Shown: positions 1 to 5,960, numbered from the stretch's first letter. The stretch is DNA of 10,032 nt from Pseudomonadota bacterium (GCA_023436385.1 JAEZJH010000240.1:1-10032); one strand, 5' to 3'. The notes: generated by a model not told the origin, from the sequence alone. Numbers and translations: made by a program.

Positions 1-432
1 GCCCAGCACCACCAGCACGCCGGCGCAGCGGCCGAAGGCCAGCATCGGCACCGCGACCAGCGCGCCGTCGCCCTCGAGCTTCACCGTCCGTTCCACGTAG
101 GCGAGCCCCAGCGAACCCTCGCCCGGCGCGGCGGCGGCGATCCGGGGATCGGCGCGGCCGCGGGCGGCGGCGACGTTCAGCCGATCGAAGGCGGGATCGT
201 GGATCGCGGCGAACACGGAGCGCGCCTTCACCGCCCGCTCCACCGCCACCAGCGCCCGCTTGATCGCCTCCGGGGGCTGCTTCTCGGCGAGGATGGCCGC
301 GAGGTCTCCGTACAGCTCGGCCTTCCGGTCGCTCGCCTCGCCCGCGGTCGGAGTCCGGCGCGTGGTGCGCCGCGGCGCGCGGGTCGCCACGCCCTCGCCG
401 CTCGTTCCCCGGGACCGCTTGGTACCCTCCAT
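1..432 (-). CDS. GAF-domain protein, C-terminal part beyond window edge
   Basis: The frame is open from an ATG at 430-432 to base 1, giving 144 residues with no stop, so the gene continues off the left edge. Residues 1-35 are basic and rich in Thr, Arg and Pro and are probably disordered. Residues 36-70 form a likely amphipathic helix. Residues 70-144 look like the start of a GAF sensor fold: a strand around RSVFAAIHDP, then ALVAVPMLAFGRCAGVLVVLG-like strands, where the VP...GVL pattern is typical of GAF cores. GAF domains bind small ligands or mediate signalling, but ligand and output domain cannot be seen here. It has its own candidate promoter and is separated by 203 bases from the HEAT-repeat gene upstream. 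A GAGGG lies 10 bases before the ATG. The GAF call is from pattern recognition; the reading frame itself is secure. Confidence 0.75.
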   Translation of the reverse strand, partial: MEGTKRSRGTSGEGVATRAPRRTTRRTPTAGEASDRKAELYGDLAAILAEKQPPEAIKRALVAVERAVKARSVFAAIHDPAFDRLNVAAARGRADPRIAAAAPGEGSLGLAYVERTVKLEGDGALVAVPMLAFGRCAGVLVVLG

Positions 433-447
433 CCTTGCACCACCCTC

Positions 448-463
448 GCGGGCAAGCGCCCGC
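448..463 (-). other. Small hairpin in the 5' leader of the GAF gene
   Basis: GCGGGC and GCCCGC form a perfect 6-bp stem around a 4-base loop. It sits between the candidate promoter and the start codon, just upstream of the GAGGG ribosome-binding candidate. It could affect translation, but there is no evidence of a riboswitch. Confidence 0.35.
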
Positions 464-482
464 TGCAACGGAATCTTCGCCG

Positions 483-511
483 CTTGTACGGAACGACCGC
501 CGGAGGGTCAA
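483..511 (-). promoter_or_regulatory. Candidate sigma-70-type promoter for the GAF-domain gene
   Basis: On the minus strand TTGACC (bases 506-511) is followed after exactly 17 bases by TACAAG (483-488). This matches the -35 consensus at five of six positions and the -10 at four of six. The start codon is about 50 bases downstream. Confidence 0.5.
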
Positions 512-635
512 GGAAGGGGCCCGGAACCCACACCCGCCCCCGGAACAGGGGGTGTTGACCAGGGGACCGATGCGGCGCGTCGAACCGCTCAATCTAGGGG
601 CGAGGCGGGCCGATTTGCCGCCGCGAGGGTGCCGG

Positions 636-1367
636 CTACGCCGGGCCCCGCTTGACGACGCCGCTCCGGTCGACGTGCCAACCCGCCGGCAGCGCCGCCT
701 CCACCCGCTCCCGGTAGCCCTGGATCCCGAAGCCCGTGTCCGCGAGCGCCGCAGCCGCCGCCGCCCGAACCCGGGGCGCCTCGTCCTCGAGGAAGCGGAG
801 GATGATCGCCTCCCGGGCCTCCTCGTCCCGCTGCTTCACCAGGCAGGAGAGGGCGGCGATCCGCACGTCGTCGGCGGGATCCTCGAGGAGCGGCCGCACC
901 ACCGGGGCGATCCGCGCGTCCTCGTGGTTGGCGAGGTAATTCACCAGGAGCAGCTTCTTGTCCGGCTCGCGGGTGTACTCGCGCGAGAGCCGGTCGAGGA
1001 TCGCCACCAGCGTCTCCACCACCTCGTCGGCCGGCACCAGCGCGTCGAGGCAGCGGAGGCCCCAGGAGACGTTGTCGCTCCGCGAGAGGTACGCCTTCAC
1101 CTCGGGCACCGCCTTCTCGCCGAAGCCGGTGACGATCTCGAAGACGAACTCCTTCTCTTCGGCGTCGGTGATCGACGGCTCGGTGGTGGCGTTGAAGCGG
1201 CTCAGGAGCGTGGCGATCGCCTCGGGAGTCTCCAGGTCCCGGAGCGCCTCGAGCGCCTTGGTGCGGGCGAGCGGGTCGCCGTACTTCTCCTGGGCCTTCT
1301 TGCCCAGGTCCTTGACCCGCTTCTTCTCGCGCTCCTCCTTCGAACCGAAGAAGTCGAAGAGTCCCAC
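636..1367 (-). CDS. HEAT-repeat (PBS-lyase-like) scaffold protein
   Basis: The protein has 243 residues, no signal peptide and no membrane segment, so it is probably cytoplasmic. After a charged start (GLFDFFGSKEEREKKR) it is built of paired amphipathic helices. Repeat-like units are visible at about residues 33-62, 103-130, 138-165, 153-180 and 181-212; typical pieces are PADDVRIAALSCL and EAPRVRAAAAAALAD, the D-x-x-V-R-x-A-A-x-x-x-L signature of bacterial HEAT repeats. Such solenoids bind other proteins; no catalytic residues are evident. The start is GTG at 1365-1367, with GGAGG four bases upstream. It lies 54 bases downstream of dnaJ on the same strand, so it is probably in the same transcript and may act with the chaperone system. 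The partner is unknown. The closing stretch (GWHVDRSGVVKRGPA) is not HEAT-like. Confidence 0.85.
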   Translation of the reverse strand: MGLFDFFGSKEEREKKRVKDLGKKAQEKYGDPLARTKALEALRDLETPEAIATLLSRFNATTEPSITDAEEKEFVFEIVTGFGEKAVPEVKAYLSRSDNVSWGLRCLDALVPADEVVETLVAILDRLSREYTREPDKKLLLVNYLANHEDARIAPVVRPLLEDPADDVRIAALSCLVKQRDEEAREAIILRFLEDEAPRVRAAAAAALADTGFGIQGYRERVEAALPAGWHVDRSGVVKRGPA

Positions 1368-1379
1368 GTGTCCTCCGTC

Positions 1380-1423
1380 CGCGCGGTGCGCGGTCCCGGT
1401 CGTTGTCGACGCCCGCCGGCGTC
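1380..1423 (-). other. Two small hairpins in the dnaJ-HEAT gene gap
   Basis: The first (1408-1423) pairs GACGCC with GGCGTC around a 4-base loop and overlaps the dnaJ stop codon. The second (1380-1392) pairs CGCGC with GCGCG around 3 bases, just upstream of the HEAT gene's ribosome-binding site. Neither is followed by a T-run, so they may tune or stabilise the transcript rather than end it. Confidence 0.3.
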
Positions 1424-2600
1424 AGACTTTCAGGTCGGCCCGGACGTCGGCCGCGTACAGTTCGTCGAGCACCGCCGCGGCCTGCCGGGCCTTCGGTCCG
1501 GTCGGCACCATCACCCGCGCCTCGGCGTAGAGATCGCCCCGGCCGCCGCCGCGGAGGTGGGGCACGCCCTTCCCCCGGAGGCGGAGCTTGCGGCCGCTCT
1601 GGGTCCCCGGCGGCACCTGGAGTACCACCGGTCCGTCGAAGGTGGGGAGAGTTACCGTGGCCCCGGCCACCGCCTCCGCGACGGTGAGCGGCAGCGCCAC
1701 GTGCAGGTCGTCCTCCTCCCTCCGGAAGGTGGGGTGGGGTCGGACGCGGACCTGCAGGAAGAGATCGCCGGGAGCGCCGCCGCGGGGACCGGCGGCGCCC
1801 TGGCCGGCGAGGCGGACCTTGGCGCCGACGCGGATCCCCGCCGGGATCTTCACGGAGAGCTTCGCCGGGCCGTGGACCAGGCCCGAGCCGCCACACTTCG
1901 CGCAGGTCTCGCCGGGCGCATGGCCGGAGCCGCGGCAGACCGGGCAGGACGACTGCACCTGGAACGGACCGCGGGAGCTGCGGACCCGGCCCGTGCCCCG
2001 GCACTCCGGGCAGGTGCGCCGGCCACCGGTGGAGCGGAACCCGCCCCCGCCACAACTCGGGCAGGTCGAGGGGCGGTCGAGGGTGATCTCCTTCTCCGTG
2101 CCCCGGACCGCTTCGGCCAGGTCGATCTCCAGGCTCGCGCCCAGGTCTTCCCCGGCTCGTGGGCCGGTGGGCTCGGGGGCGGCGGCGCCGCCGAAGTCGA
2201 AGGGCATCCCCCCGCCGCGCCGGCCGCCGCCGAAGAGGTCGGAGAAGAGGTCGGAGAAATCGTAGCCACCGGCCTCGCCGGTCTCGAAGCCGTAGGGCGC
2301 GCCGCGGCGGCCGCCGCCCACCGGGCCGGCCCGGTACTGGCGGAAGAGCGCGGCCTTCTCCGGATCCCAGCCGAACTTCGCCGCCTCGAAGCCGAACTCG
2401 TCGTAGAGCGGCCGCTTCTTCGGATCGGAGAGGACCTCGAAGGCCTGGTTCAGCTCCTTGAACTTCTCCTCGGCGCCCTTGTCGCCGGGGTTGACGTCGG
2501 GATGGTACTTCCGGGCCAGGCGGCGAAAGGCCTTCTTGATCTCCTCGTCGGAGGCCGATCGTGCGACGCCCAGCACCTCGTAGTAGTCCCGTTCGGCCAT
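1422..2600 (-). CDS. dnaJ: DnaJ, type I J-domain co-chaperone (Hsp40)
   Basis: DnaJ delivers unfolded clients to DnaK (Hsp70) in the cytoplasm and stimulates its ATPase. The 392-residue protein has the complete class A layout. The J domain is residues 5-68, with the HPD motif at 33-35. A Gly/Phe-rich linker covers about 98-138 (DFSDLFSDLFGGGRRGGG). Four zinc-binding CxxCxGxG motifs start at residues 180, 197, 219 and 233, and two client-binding beta domains fill about 245-370. Length is close to the usual 370-390. ATG at 2598-2600 is preceded by GGAAGGA four bases upstream. No dnaK or grpE lies in the window, so this may be the main DnaJ or a paralogue; the stretch at 71-97 between J domain and Gly/Phe linker is less standard. 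It heads a probable two-gene unit with the HEAT-repeat gene. No CIRCE operator was seen. Confidence 0.95.
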   Translation of the reverse strand: MAERDYYEVLGVARSASDEEIKKAFRRLARKYHPDVNPGDKGAEEKFKELNQAFEVLSDPKKRPLYDEFGFEAAKFGWDPEKAALFRQYRAGPVGGGRRGAPYGFETGEAGGYDFSDLFSDLFGGGRRGGGMPFDFGGAAAPEPTGPRAGEDLGASLEIDLAEAVRGTEKEITLDRPSTCPSCGGGGFRSTGGRRTCPECRGTGRVRSSRGPFQVQSSCPVCRGSGHAPGETCAKCGGSGLVHGPAKLSVKIPAGIRVGAKVRLAGQGAAGPRGGAPGDLFLQVRVRPHPTFRREEDDLHVALPLTVAEAVAGATVTLPTFDGPVVLQVPPGTQSGRKLRLRGKGVPHLRGGGRGDLYAEARVMVPTGPKARQAAAVLDELYAADVRADLKV

Positions 2601-2624
2601 GTTCCTTCCGCGCGCTCGGGCGCC

Positions 2625-2652
2625 AACGTAACCACATGCCGGGGCAGGTCAA
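2625..2652 (-). promoter_or_regulatory. Candidate dnaJ promoter
   Basis: On the minus strand TTGACC (2647-2652) is followed after 16 bases by TACGTT (2625-2630). The -35 is a good match and the -10 matches three of six positions. It ends 24 bases before the dnaJ ATG. No heat-shock sigma-32 pattern or CIRCE repeat is visible. Confidence 0.4.
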
Positions 2653-2666
2653 CGCAAATCTTTCGC

Positions 2667-2754
2667 GGGAGGCGGCACGGGTGCCGGTGCGAGATCGTGC
2701 GGGCGGAGCTTCGGCGGGACCGGACGGAGCCCGGGCGAGCGGGGAGGCGGCACG
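2667..2754. repeat. Perfect 13-base direct repeat in the divergent intergenic region
   Basis: GGGAGGCGGCACG occurs at 2667-2679 and again at 2742-2754, 75 bases apart start to start, between dnaJ and the SurA-like gene. The first copy continues into a GGCAC-GG-GTGCC inverted repeat (2674-2685). Paired sites on one face could be operators. In sequence this GC-rich, chance repetition is possible. Confidence 0.4.
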
Positions 2755-2779
2755 CGGCGAATCCGGTCCTCCGTGCGGC

Positions 2780-2809
2780 TTGCCCGCCCCGTGGCCCGGT
2801 GGGTACCAT
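2780..2809 (+). promoter_or_regulatory. Candidate promoter of the SurA-like/rimI pair
   Basis: TTGCCC (2780-2785) and TACCAT (2804-2809) are separated by 18 bases. Each matches four of six consensus positions. Transcription would begin only a few bases before the GTG at 2819, so the message would be almost leaderless, in line with the lack of a good ribosome-binding site there. The call is weak. Confidence 0.28.
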
Positions 2810-2818
2810 CCGGGTGCC

Positions 2819-3508
2819 GTGCCTTCCTTCCTCCGGGCCCTTGTCCTCCTCTTCGCACTCCTTTCCCTGCCCGATCCGGCCGGCGCGGCGCCGCTCGACG
2901 CCGTCGTCGCGGTGATCGCCGCCCCGAGCGGCGAGGGCCGTGGCAACCGCACCGTGATCACCCTCTCCGAGCTCGAGGTCGAGACCCGGGTGACGGTGAT
3001 CTCCCGGGTCGGGAGCGAGGCGGCGGAGGCGTCGATCCCGCCGGAGACCCTGGCCCGCTCCCTCGACTGGCTGATTGCCGAGCACCTGCTCCTCTTCGAG
3101 GCCGAAGGCCTGGCGGTGGCGGCGGTGGAGCCCGCCGAGGTGACGCGGGCGGTGGCCACCTTCCGCGATCGCTTCCCCGACGTCGCCGGCTACCGGCGGT
3201 TCCTCGAGACGAACGAGCTGACCGAGACGGAGCTCGGCCGGATCCTGCGGCGGAGCCTCCTCGTCTCCCGCTACCTCGACTCCCGGGCCCGGCTGGCGGT
3301 GACGGTGGGCGACGAGGATCTGCGCCGGGCCTACGAGGCCCGGGACGCCGGCGCTGGCGACGAGAGCTTTGCCGAGGCGCGGCCCCGGCTCGCCCGCGAG
3401 GTGGAGCGGGCGAAGCGCGAGGAGGCGCTGGCGGCGATCGTCGCGGATCTCCGGGCCCGGGCCGACGTCCGGGTGCTGTACGACTTCGCCGGCGGGGACG
3501 CGCCGTGA
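2819..3508 (+). CDS. Exported SurA-N-like chaperone-domain protein lacking a PPIase domain
   Basis: From the GTG at 2819 the protein has 229 residues. Residues 1-24 form a signal peptide: one Arg, a hydrophobic core (ALVLLFALLSL), then an AGA-type cleavage region. The mature part begins DAVVAVIAAP and continues with VITLSELEVE, the strand and 'I-T-x-S-E-L' helix typical of SurA N-terminal domains. The helices that follow (about 75-160, including the DWLIAEHLLLFEAE stretch) and the C-terminal helix (186-217) complete a SurA/PrsA-like holder fold. No parvulin (rotamase) domain is present, and the total is about half the length of SurA, so it may act as a periplasmic holdase or adaptor. The long leader extension in frame was refused because only this start gives a signal peptide. 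The stop overlaps the rimI start by four bases (GTGA), implying coupled translation. Confidence 0.72.
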   Translation: MPSFLRALVLLFALLSLPDPAGAAPLDAVVAVIAAPSGEGRGNRTVITLSELEVETRVTVISRVGSEAAEASIPPETLARSLDWLIAEHLLLFEAEGLAVAAVEPAEVTRAVATFRDRFPDVAGYRRFLETNELTETELGRILRRSLLVSRYLDSRARLAVTVGDEDLRRAYEARDAGAGDESFAEARPRLAREVERAKREEALAAIVADLRARADVRVLYDFAGGDAP

Positions 3509-4008
3509 CCCCGCTTTCCCTCTTCGACGATCGCGCCGTGCAGCGGGCCGGCCTCGTGCTCCGCCGCCTCGTCACGGACGATCTCCCCGACGTCCTCCGG
3601 ATCGAGGCCACCGCCTTCCAGAACCCGTGGTCCGAGGAGCTGATCCGCCGCGAGCTGGCCAACGAGTGGTCGACGATCCTGGTGGCCCGGGATCCCTCGC
3701 TGCCGGGCACGCCGATCGCCGGCTTCGTGATCTTCTGGGTGGTCCACGACGAGATCCACGTGCTCAACGTCGCGGTCGATCCGGCGCTCCGCCGTCGCGG
3801 GGTGGCGACGGCGCTCCTCTCGGAGACGCTCTCGCGGGCGAAGGAGAAGGGCGCGGCGCTGGCGACCCTCGAGGTCCGCCGCGGGAACGTCCCGGCCCTC
3901 GGGCTCTACGAATCGCTGGGCTTCCGGCGGGTCGGACTCCGGCCGCGCTACTACGCCGACAACGGCGAGGACGCGGTGGTGATGGTGCTGCCGCTCGCCT
4001 CACCGTGA
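3505..4008 (+). CDS. rimI: RimI, ribosomal protein S18-alanine N-acetyltransferase (GNAT family)
   Basis: RimI transfers acetyl from acetyl-CoA to the N-terminal Ala of ribosomal protein S18 in the cytoplasm. The 167-residue protein is a single GNAT domain. It has the N-terminal AFQNPWSEELIRREL helix typical of RimI, strands leading to IHVLNVAVDP, the acetyl-CoA pyrophosphate loop R96-x-x-G99-x-A101, and the hallmark LEVRRGNVPALGLYESLGF at 122-140, in which E123 corresponds to the catalytic base region. RPRYYADNGEDAVVM follows at the C terminus, with Y150 near the general-acid position. The GTG start at 3505 overlaps the upstream stop, and residues 1-18 form a slightly long N-terminal extension compared with E. 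coli RimI (148 residues). A related GNAT acting on another substrate cannot be excluded. The gene ends facing pyrD. Confidence 0.9.
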   Translation: MTPLSLFDDRAVQRAGLVLRRLVTDDLPDVLRIEATAFQNPWSEELIRRELANEWSTILVARDPSLPGTPIAGFVIFWVVHDEIHVLNVAVDPALRRRGVATALLSETLSRAKEKGAALATLEVRRGNVPALGLYESLGFRRVGLRPRYYADNGEDAVVMVLPLASP

Positions 4009-4059
4009 CCCGGCTCCCCAGGGCCGGGACCGGGCCACGAAGCTCGCGCTGACCTGGAG

Positions 4060-4079
4060 GAGCGGCCGTCCGGCCGCTC
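4060..4079. terminator. Perfect inverted repeat between convergent rimI and pyrD
   Basis: GAGCGGCCG and CGGCCGCTC pair perfectly (9 bp, or 8 bp with a 4-base loop) in the 83-base gap between the two facing stop codons. Position and symmetry fit a bidirectional terminator, although no T-run follows on either strand. Confidence 0.6.
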
Positions 4080-4091
4080 GGGGCGCGCCGG

Positions 4092-5156
4092 TTACACCTT
4101 CGCGTCGACCCCGCGGGCCGCGGCCACGTCGGCGAAGCCGTCCCGGGCGAGGAGGGCGAGGAGCCCGCGGTTCAGGTCCCGGACGAAGAACGGGCCGCCG
4201 TAGATGAAGCCGGTGTAGGCCTGCACCAAGGAAGCGCCGGCGCGGATCATCCGGTAGGCGTCCTCCGCCCCGGAGATCCCGCCGACCCCGACGATCGGCA
4301 GCCGCTCCCCGTGGCGCCGGTAGGTCCGGGCGACCAGCGCCAGGGCCCGGGGGAACAACGGCGCGCCGCTCATCCCGCCGGTCTCCTTGGCCACCGGCTC
4401 GTGCTCGGCGGTGGGGCGGGCGATGGTGGTGTTGGCGAGGATCAGCCCGGCCACGCCGAGCTCCAACGCCAGGTCGGAGGCGGCGTCGACGTCCTCGTCG
4501 GCGAGATCGGGGGCGAGCTTGAGGAGCACCGGCTTGCCGCCCCGGGCCGCCGCCGCGGCGAGGAGCGGCCGGAGGATCGCGGCGAGCGACTCGGGGTTCT
4601 GCAGCGCCCGGAGCCCCGGCGTGTTGGGCGAGGAGACGTTGACCACGAAGTAGTCGCCGACGGAGGCGGTGGCCTCGAACGCCTTCCGGTAGTCCTCCGG
4701 CGCCTGCTCGGCGGGCGTGACCTTGTTCTTCCCCAGGTTGACGCCGAGCGGTCCGGGCCGGAAGCGGATCGCGGCGAGCCGCCGGGCCGCCTCCGCCGCT
4801 CCGGCGTTGTTGAAGCCCATCCGGTTGATCAGCGCCTTCTGGGCGGGCAGGCGGAACAGCCGGGGCGCGGGGTTTCCGGGCTGCGGCAACGGCGTGACCG
4901 TCCCCACCTCGACGAAGCCGAAGCCCAGGGCGAAGAGCCCCGCGGCGACGCCCTCGCCATTGTCGAACCCGGCGGCGAGGCCGACCGGGTTGGGAAAACC
5001 GAGTCCGAAGGCCCGGACCCGAAGGCGCGGATCGTCGACCTTGAGGGCGCGGCGGAGGCCCGGGGTCCGGGCGAAGGTGCGGAGCGCCACCATCGACAGG
5101 CCATGGGCGCGTTCGGGCGGGAGCAGGAAGAGGGCGCGGCGGAGCTGGGCGTACAC
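4092..5156 (-). CDS. pyrD: Dihydroorotate dehydrogenase, class 2 (quinone-dependent)
   Basis: PyrD oxidises dihydroorotate to orotate in pyrimidine synthesis, passing electrons through FMN to membrane quinones. The 354-residue protein opens with the class 2 N-terminal membrane-associating helices (LRRALFLLPPERAHGLSM, with H18 of the ERAH motif). These are followed by NPVGLAAGFDNGE (56-68), VEVGTVTPLPQPGNP (82-96), the NRMGFNN motif (111-117) and GVNLGKNK (138-145). VNVSSPNTPGLR (172-183) holds the catalytic serine. KLAPDL (213-218), NTT (242-244), GVGGISG (290-296) and the FMN-phosphate region near QAYTGFIYGGP (312-322) complete it. GTG at 5154-5156 was chosen because family members start here and GAGGT lies just upstream. 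An in-frame extension to 5315 would add 53 non-conserved residues and run across the divergent promoter. It stands alone without other pyr genes. Confidence 0.95.
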   Translation of the reverse strand: MYAQLRRALFLLPPERAHGLSMVALRTFARTPGLRRALKVDDPRLRVRAFGLGFPNPVGLAAGFDNGEGVAAGLFALGFGFVEVGTVTPLPQPGNPAPRLFRLPAQKALINRMGFNNAGAAEAARRLAAIRFRPGPLGVNLGKNKVTPAEQAPEDYRKAFEATASVGDYFVVNVSSPNTPGLRALQNPESLAAILRPLLAAAAARGGKPVLLKLAPDLADEDVDAASDLALELGVAGLILANTTIARPTAEHEPVAKETGGMSGAPLFPRALALVARTYRRHGERLPIVGVGGISGAEDAYRMIRAGASLVQAYTGFIYGGPFFVRDLNRGLLALLARDGFADVAAARGVDAKV

Positions 5157-5159
5157 GGG

Positions 5160-5164
5160 ACCTC
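5160..5164 (-). promoter_or_regulatory. Ribosome-binding site deciding the pyrD start
   Basis: GAGGT on the minus strand lies three bases before the GTG at 5154-5156. The spacing is short but this is the best site near the point where the conserved class 2 N terminus begins. Confidence 0.5.
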
Positions 5165-5186
5165 GCGGCGGGCCGGAGACGGGGCC

Positions 5187-5215
5187 CTTCTCGCCCCAAG
5201 CCCCGGCCGGGTCAA
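5187..5215 (-). promoter_or_regulatory. Candidate pyrD promoter
   Basis: TTGACC (5210-5215) is followed after 17 bases by GAGAAG (5187-5192), a weak -10 with three matches. Transcription would begin about 25 bases before the GTG at 5156, which agrees with the shorter PyrD start. Confidence 0.3.
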
Positions 5216-5264
5216 GCGCGGACGTGGGAAGCCCGCCGAGCGCGGGGGCGGCCCAGGCGGGTGG

Positions 5265-5285
5265 CTCGTAAATGCTCGCTACGAG
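5265..5285. promoter_or_regulatory. CTCGTA-N9-TACGAG inverted repeat, possible operator
   Basis: A perfect 6-base inverted repeat with a 9-base spacer lies in the pyrD-phasin divergent region, 20 bases upstream of the TTGACA element. Half-site length and roughly 15-base centre-to-centre spacing are compatible with a dimeric regulator. No regulator gene is adjacent. Confidence 0.35.
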
Positions 5286-5305
5286 ACCTTGATGGAGGGG
5301 GCCGG

Positions 5306-5333
5306 TTGACAGCATGACACGTCGCGTTATGGT
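5306..5333 (+). promoter_or_regulatory. Strong candidate promoter of the phasin-like gene
   Basis: TTGACA (5306-5311) is a perfect -35. After 16 bases TATGGT (5328-5333) matches the -10 at four of six positions. The ATG is 66 bases downstream. Confidence 0.6.
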
Positions 5334-5398
5334 CGAACGACGAAGCGGTTTCCTGTGTCGTCGAGGGCCCGGTGCGGCCGAGGCCCAGCGAGGTTCGC

Positions 5399-5833
5399 AT
5401 GGCTAGCAGCGCGAAGAAGCGGGGGGGCATGCCCGAGTTCGTCCGGGTTCAGGTGGAAGCCGCGGAGAAGCGGCTCGTCCTGTTCGAAGAGGAGGCCCAG
5501 AAGCTCCTCAAGGAGCTGATCGCCAAGGGCAAGGCTTCCCGGAAGGACATTCGGGGGCTGATGCGCCGGGCAGCCGAACTCGACATGGGGGAGCGCGCGG
5601 AGGAGTGGAAGGATCGCGCCGAGAAGACGGGCACCGAGGTGATCAAGCGGCTCGAGGAGCTGCAGGATCGGGCCCTGGGGATGATGGGCGTCGCCAGCAC
5701 CACGAAGATCGAGGAGCTGGCCGGCGAGATCCAGAAGCTTTCCCGCCGCGTCGACAAGATGACCAAGGCGGCCAACCGGGTGGCGCGGCCTCGCCCCGCC
5801 AAGCGGACGCCGTCGACGACCCCGGGCGTCTAG
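5399..5833 (+). CDS. Phasin-like (PhaI/PhaF type) coiled-coil protein
   Basis: Phasins coat polyhydroxyalkanoate granules; PhaI/PhaF-type relatives are widespread and not all are tied to storage polymer. The 144-residue protein is highly charged and almost wholly helical. Residues 13-95 are amphipathic helix with repeating Lys/Glu patterns (LVLFEEEAQKLLKELIAKGK). A short LGMMGVASTTKIEELAGEI segment (93-111) follows, which resembles the 'LG-V-x-T-x-x-x-I-E-x-L' junction of the granule-associated family. A coiled-coil (103-125) and a basic tail (ARPRPAKRTP) end it. No signal peptide or membrane segment. ATG at 5399 is preceded by GAGG five bases upstream; an in-frame ATG at 5372 would add nine residues and lacks a good site. 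No PHA synthase gene is in the window, so the granule role is inference; a general cytoplasmic structural or DNA-associated protein is the alternative. Confidence 0.7.
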   Translation: MASSAKKRGGMPEFVRVQVEAAEKRLVLFEEEAQKLLKELIAKGKASRKDIRGLMRRAAELDMGERAEEWKDRAEKTGTEVIKRLEELQDRALGMMGVASTTKIEELAGEIQKLSRRVDKMTKAANRVARPRPAKRTPSTTPGV

Positions 5834-5880
5834 GCCCGAGGCGGTAAAACACGGGCGTCGGACGGTCGGGGGGCCGCCGG

Positions 5881-5900
5881 GGACGCGGGTTTCCGCGTCC
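5881..5900 (+). terminator. Hairpin after the phasin-like gene
   Basis: GGACGCGG and CCGCGTCC form a perfect 8-bp stem around a GTTT loop, 48 bases after the stop codon. There is no T-run, so it is a possible terminator or transcript-end structure. It lies upstream of the next candidate promoter. Confidence 0.5.
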
Positions 5901-5931
5901 TCGCGTGTGGGATCGAGTCCTACACCGCCGG

Positions 5932-5960
5932 TTGCCGGGCTCGGCGGCGCCCGTTATGGT
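5932..5960 (+). promoter_or_regulatory. Candidate promoter of the lytic transglycosylase gene
   Basis: TTGCCG (5932-5937) and TATGGT (5955-5960) are spaced by 17 bases. The -10 context CGTTATGGT is identical to that of the phasin-like gene. The TTG start is 59 bases further on. Confidence 0.42.

Noticed and set aside
555..560. TTGACC on the plus strand as a promoter element
   Set aside because: No matching -10 is found at 15-19 bases, and no plus-strand gene follows.
2601..2660. CIRCE or sigma-32 control of dnaJ
   Set aside because: No TTAGCACTC-type inverted repeat and no CCCCAT-like -10 at the right spacing could be found.
2671..2690. Sigma-54 promoter suggested by GGCACG
   Set aside because: The required GC of the -12 element is absent at the correct spacing in both copies of the repeat.
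2561..2818. Upstream ATG extension of the SurA-like protein (start at 2561)
   Set aside because: It would overlap dnaJ, add 86 residues of non-conserved sequence and bury the signal peptide, which begins at the GTG at 2819.
435..3159. Very long open frames on both strands (more than 800 codons) across the dnaJ and HEAT region
   Set aside because: They are frame shadows of very GC-rich coding DNA: low-complexity Arg/Pro/Gly-rich translations with no domain, overlapping two genes with clear families.
5157..5315. N-terminal extension of PyrD to an ATG at 5315
   Set aside because: The added 53 residues do not resemble class 2 enzymes, and the span crosses the candidate pyrD promoter and the inverted repeat and reaches the -35 of the divergent gene.
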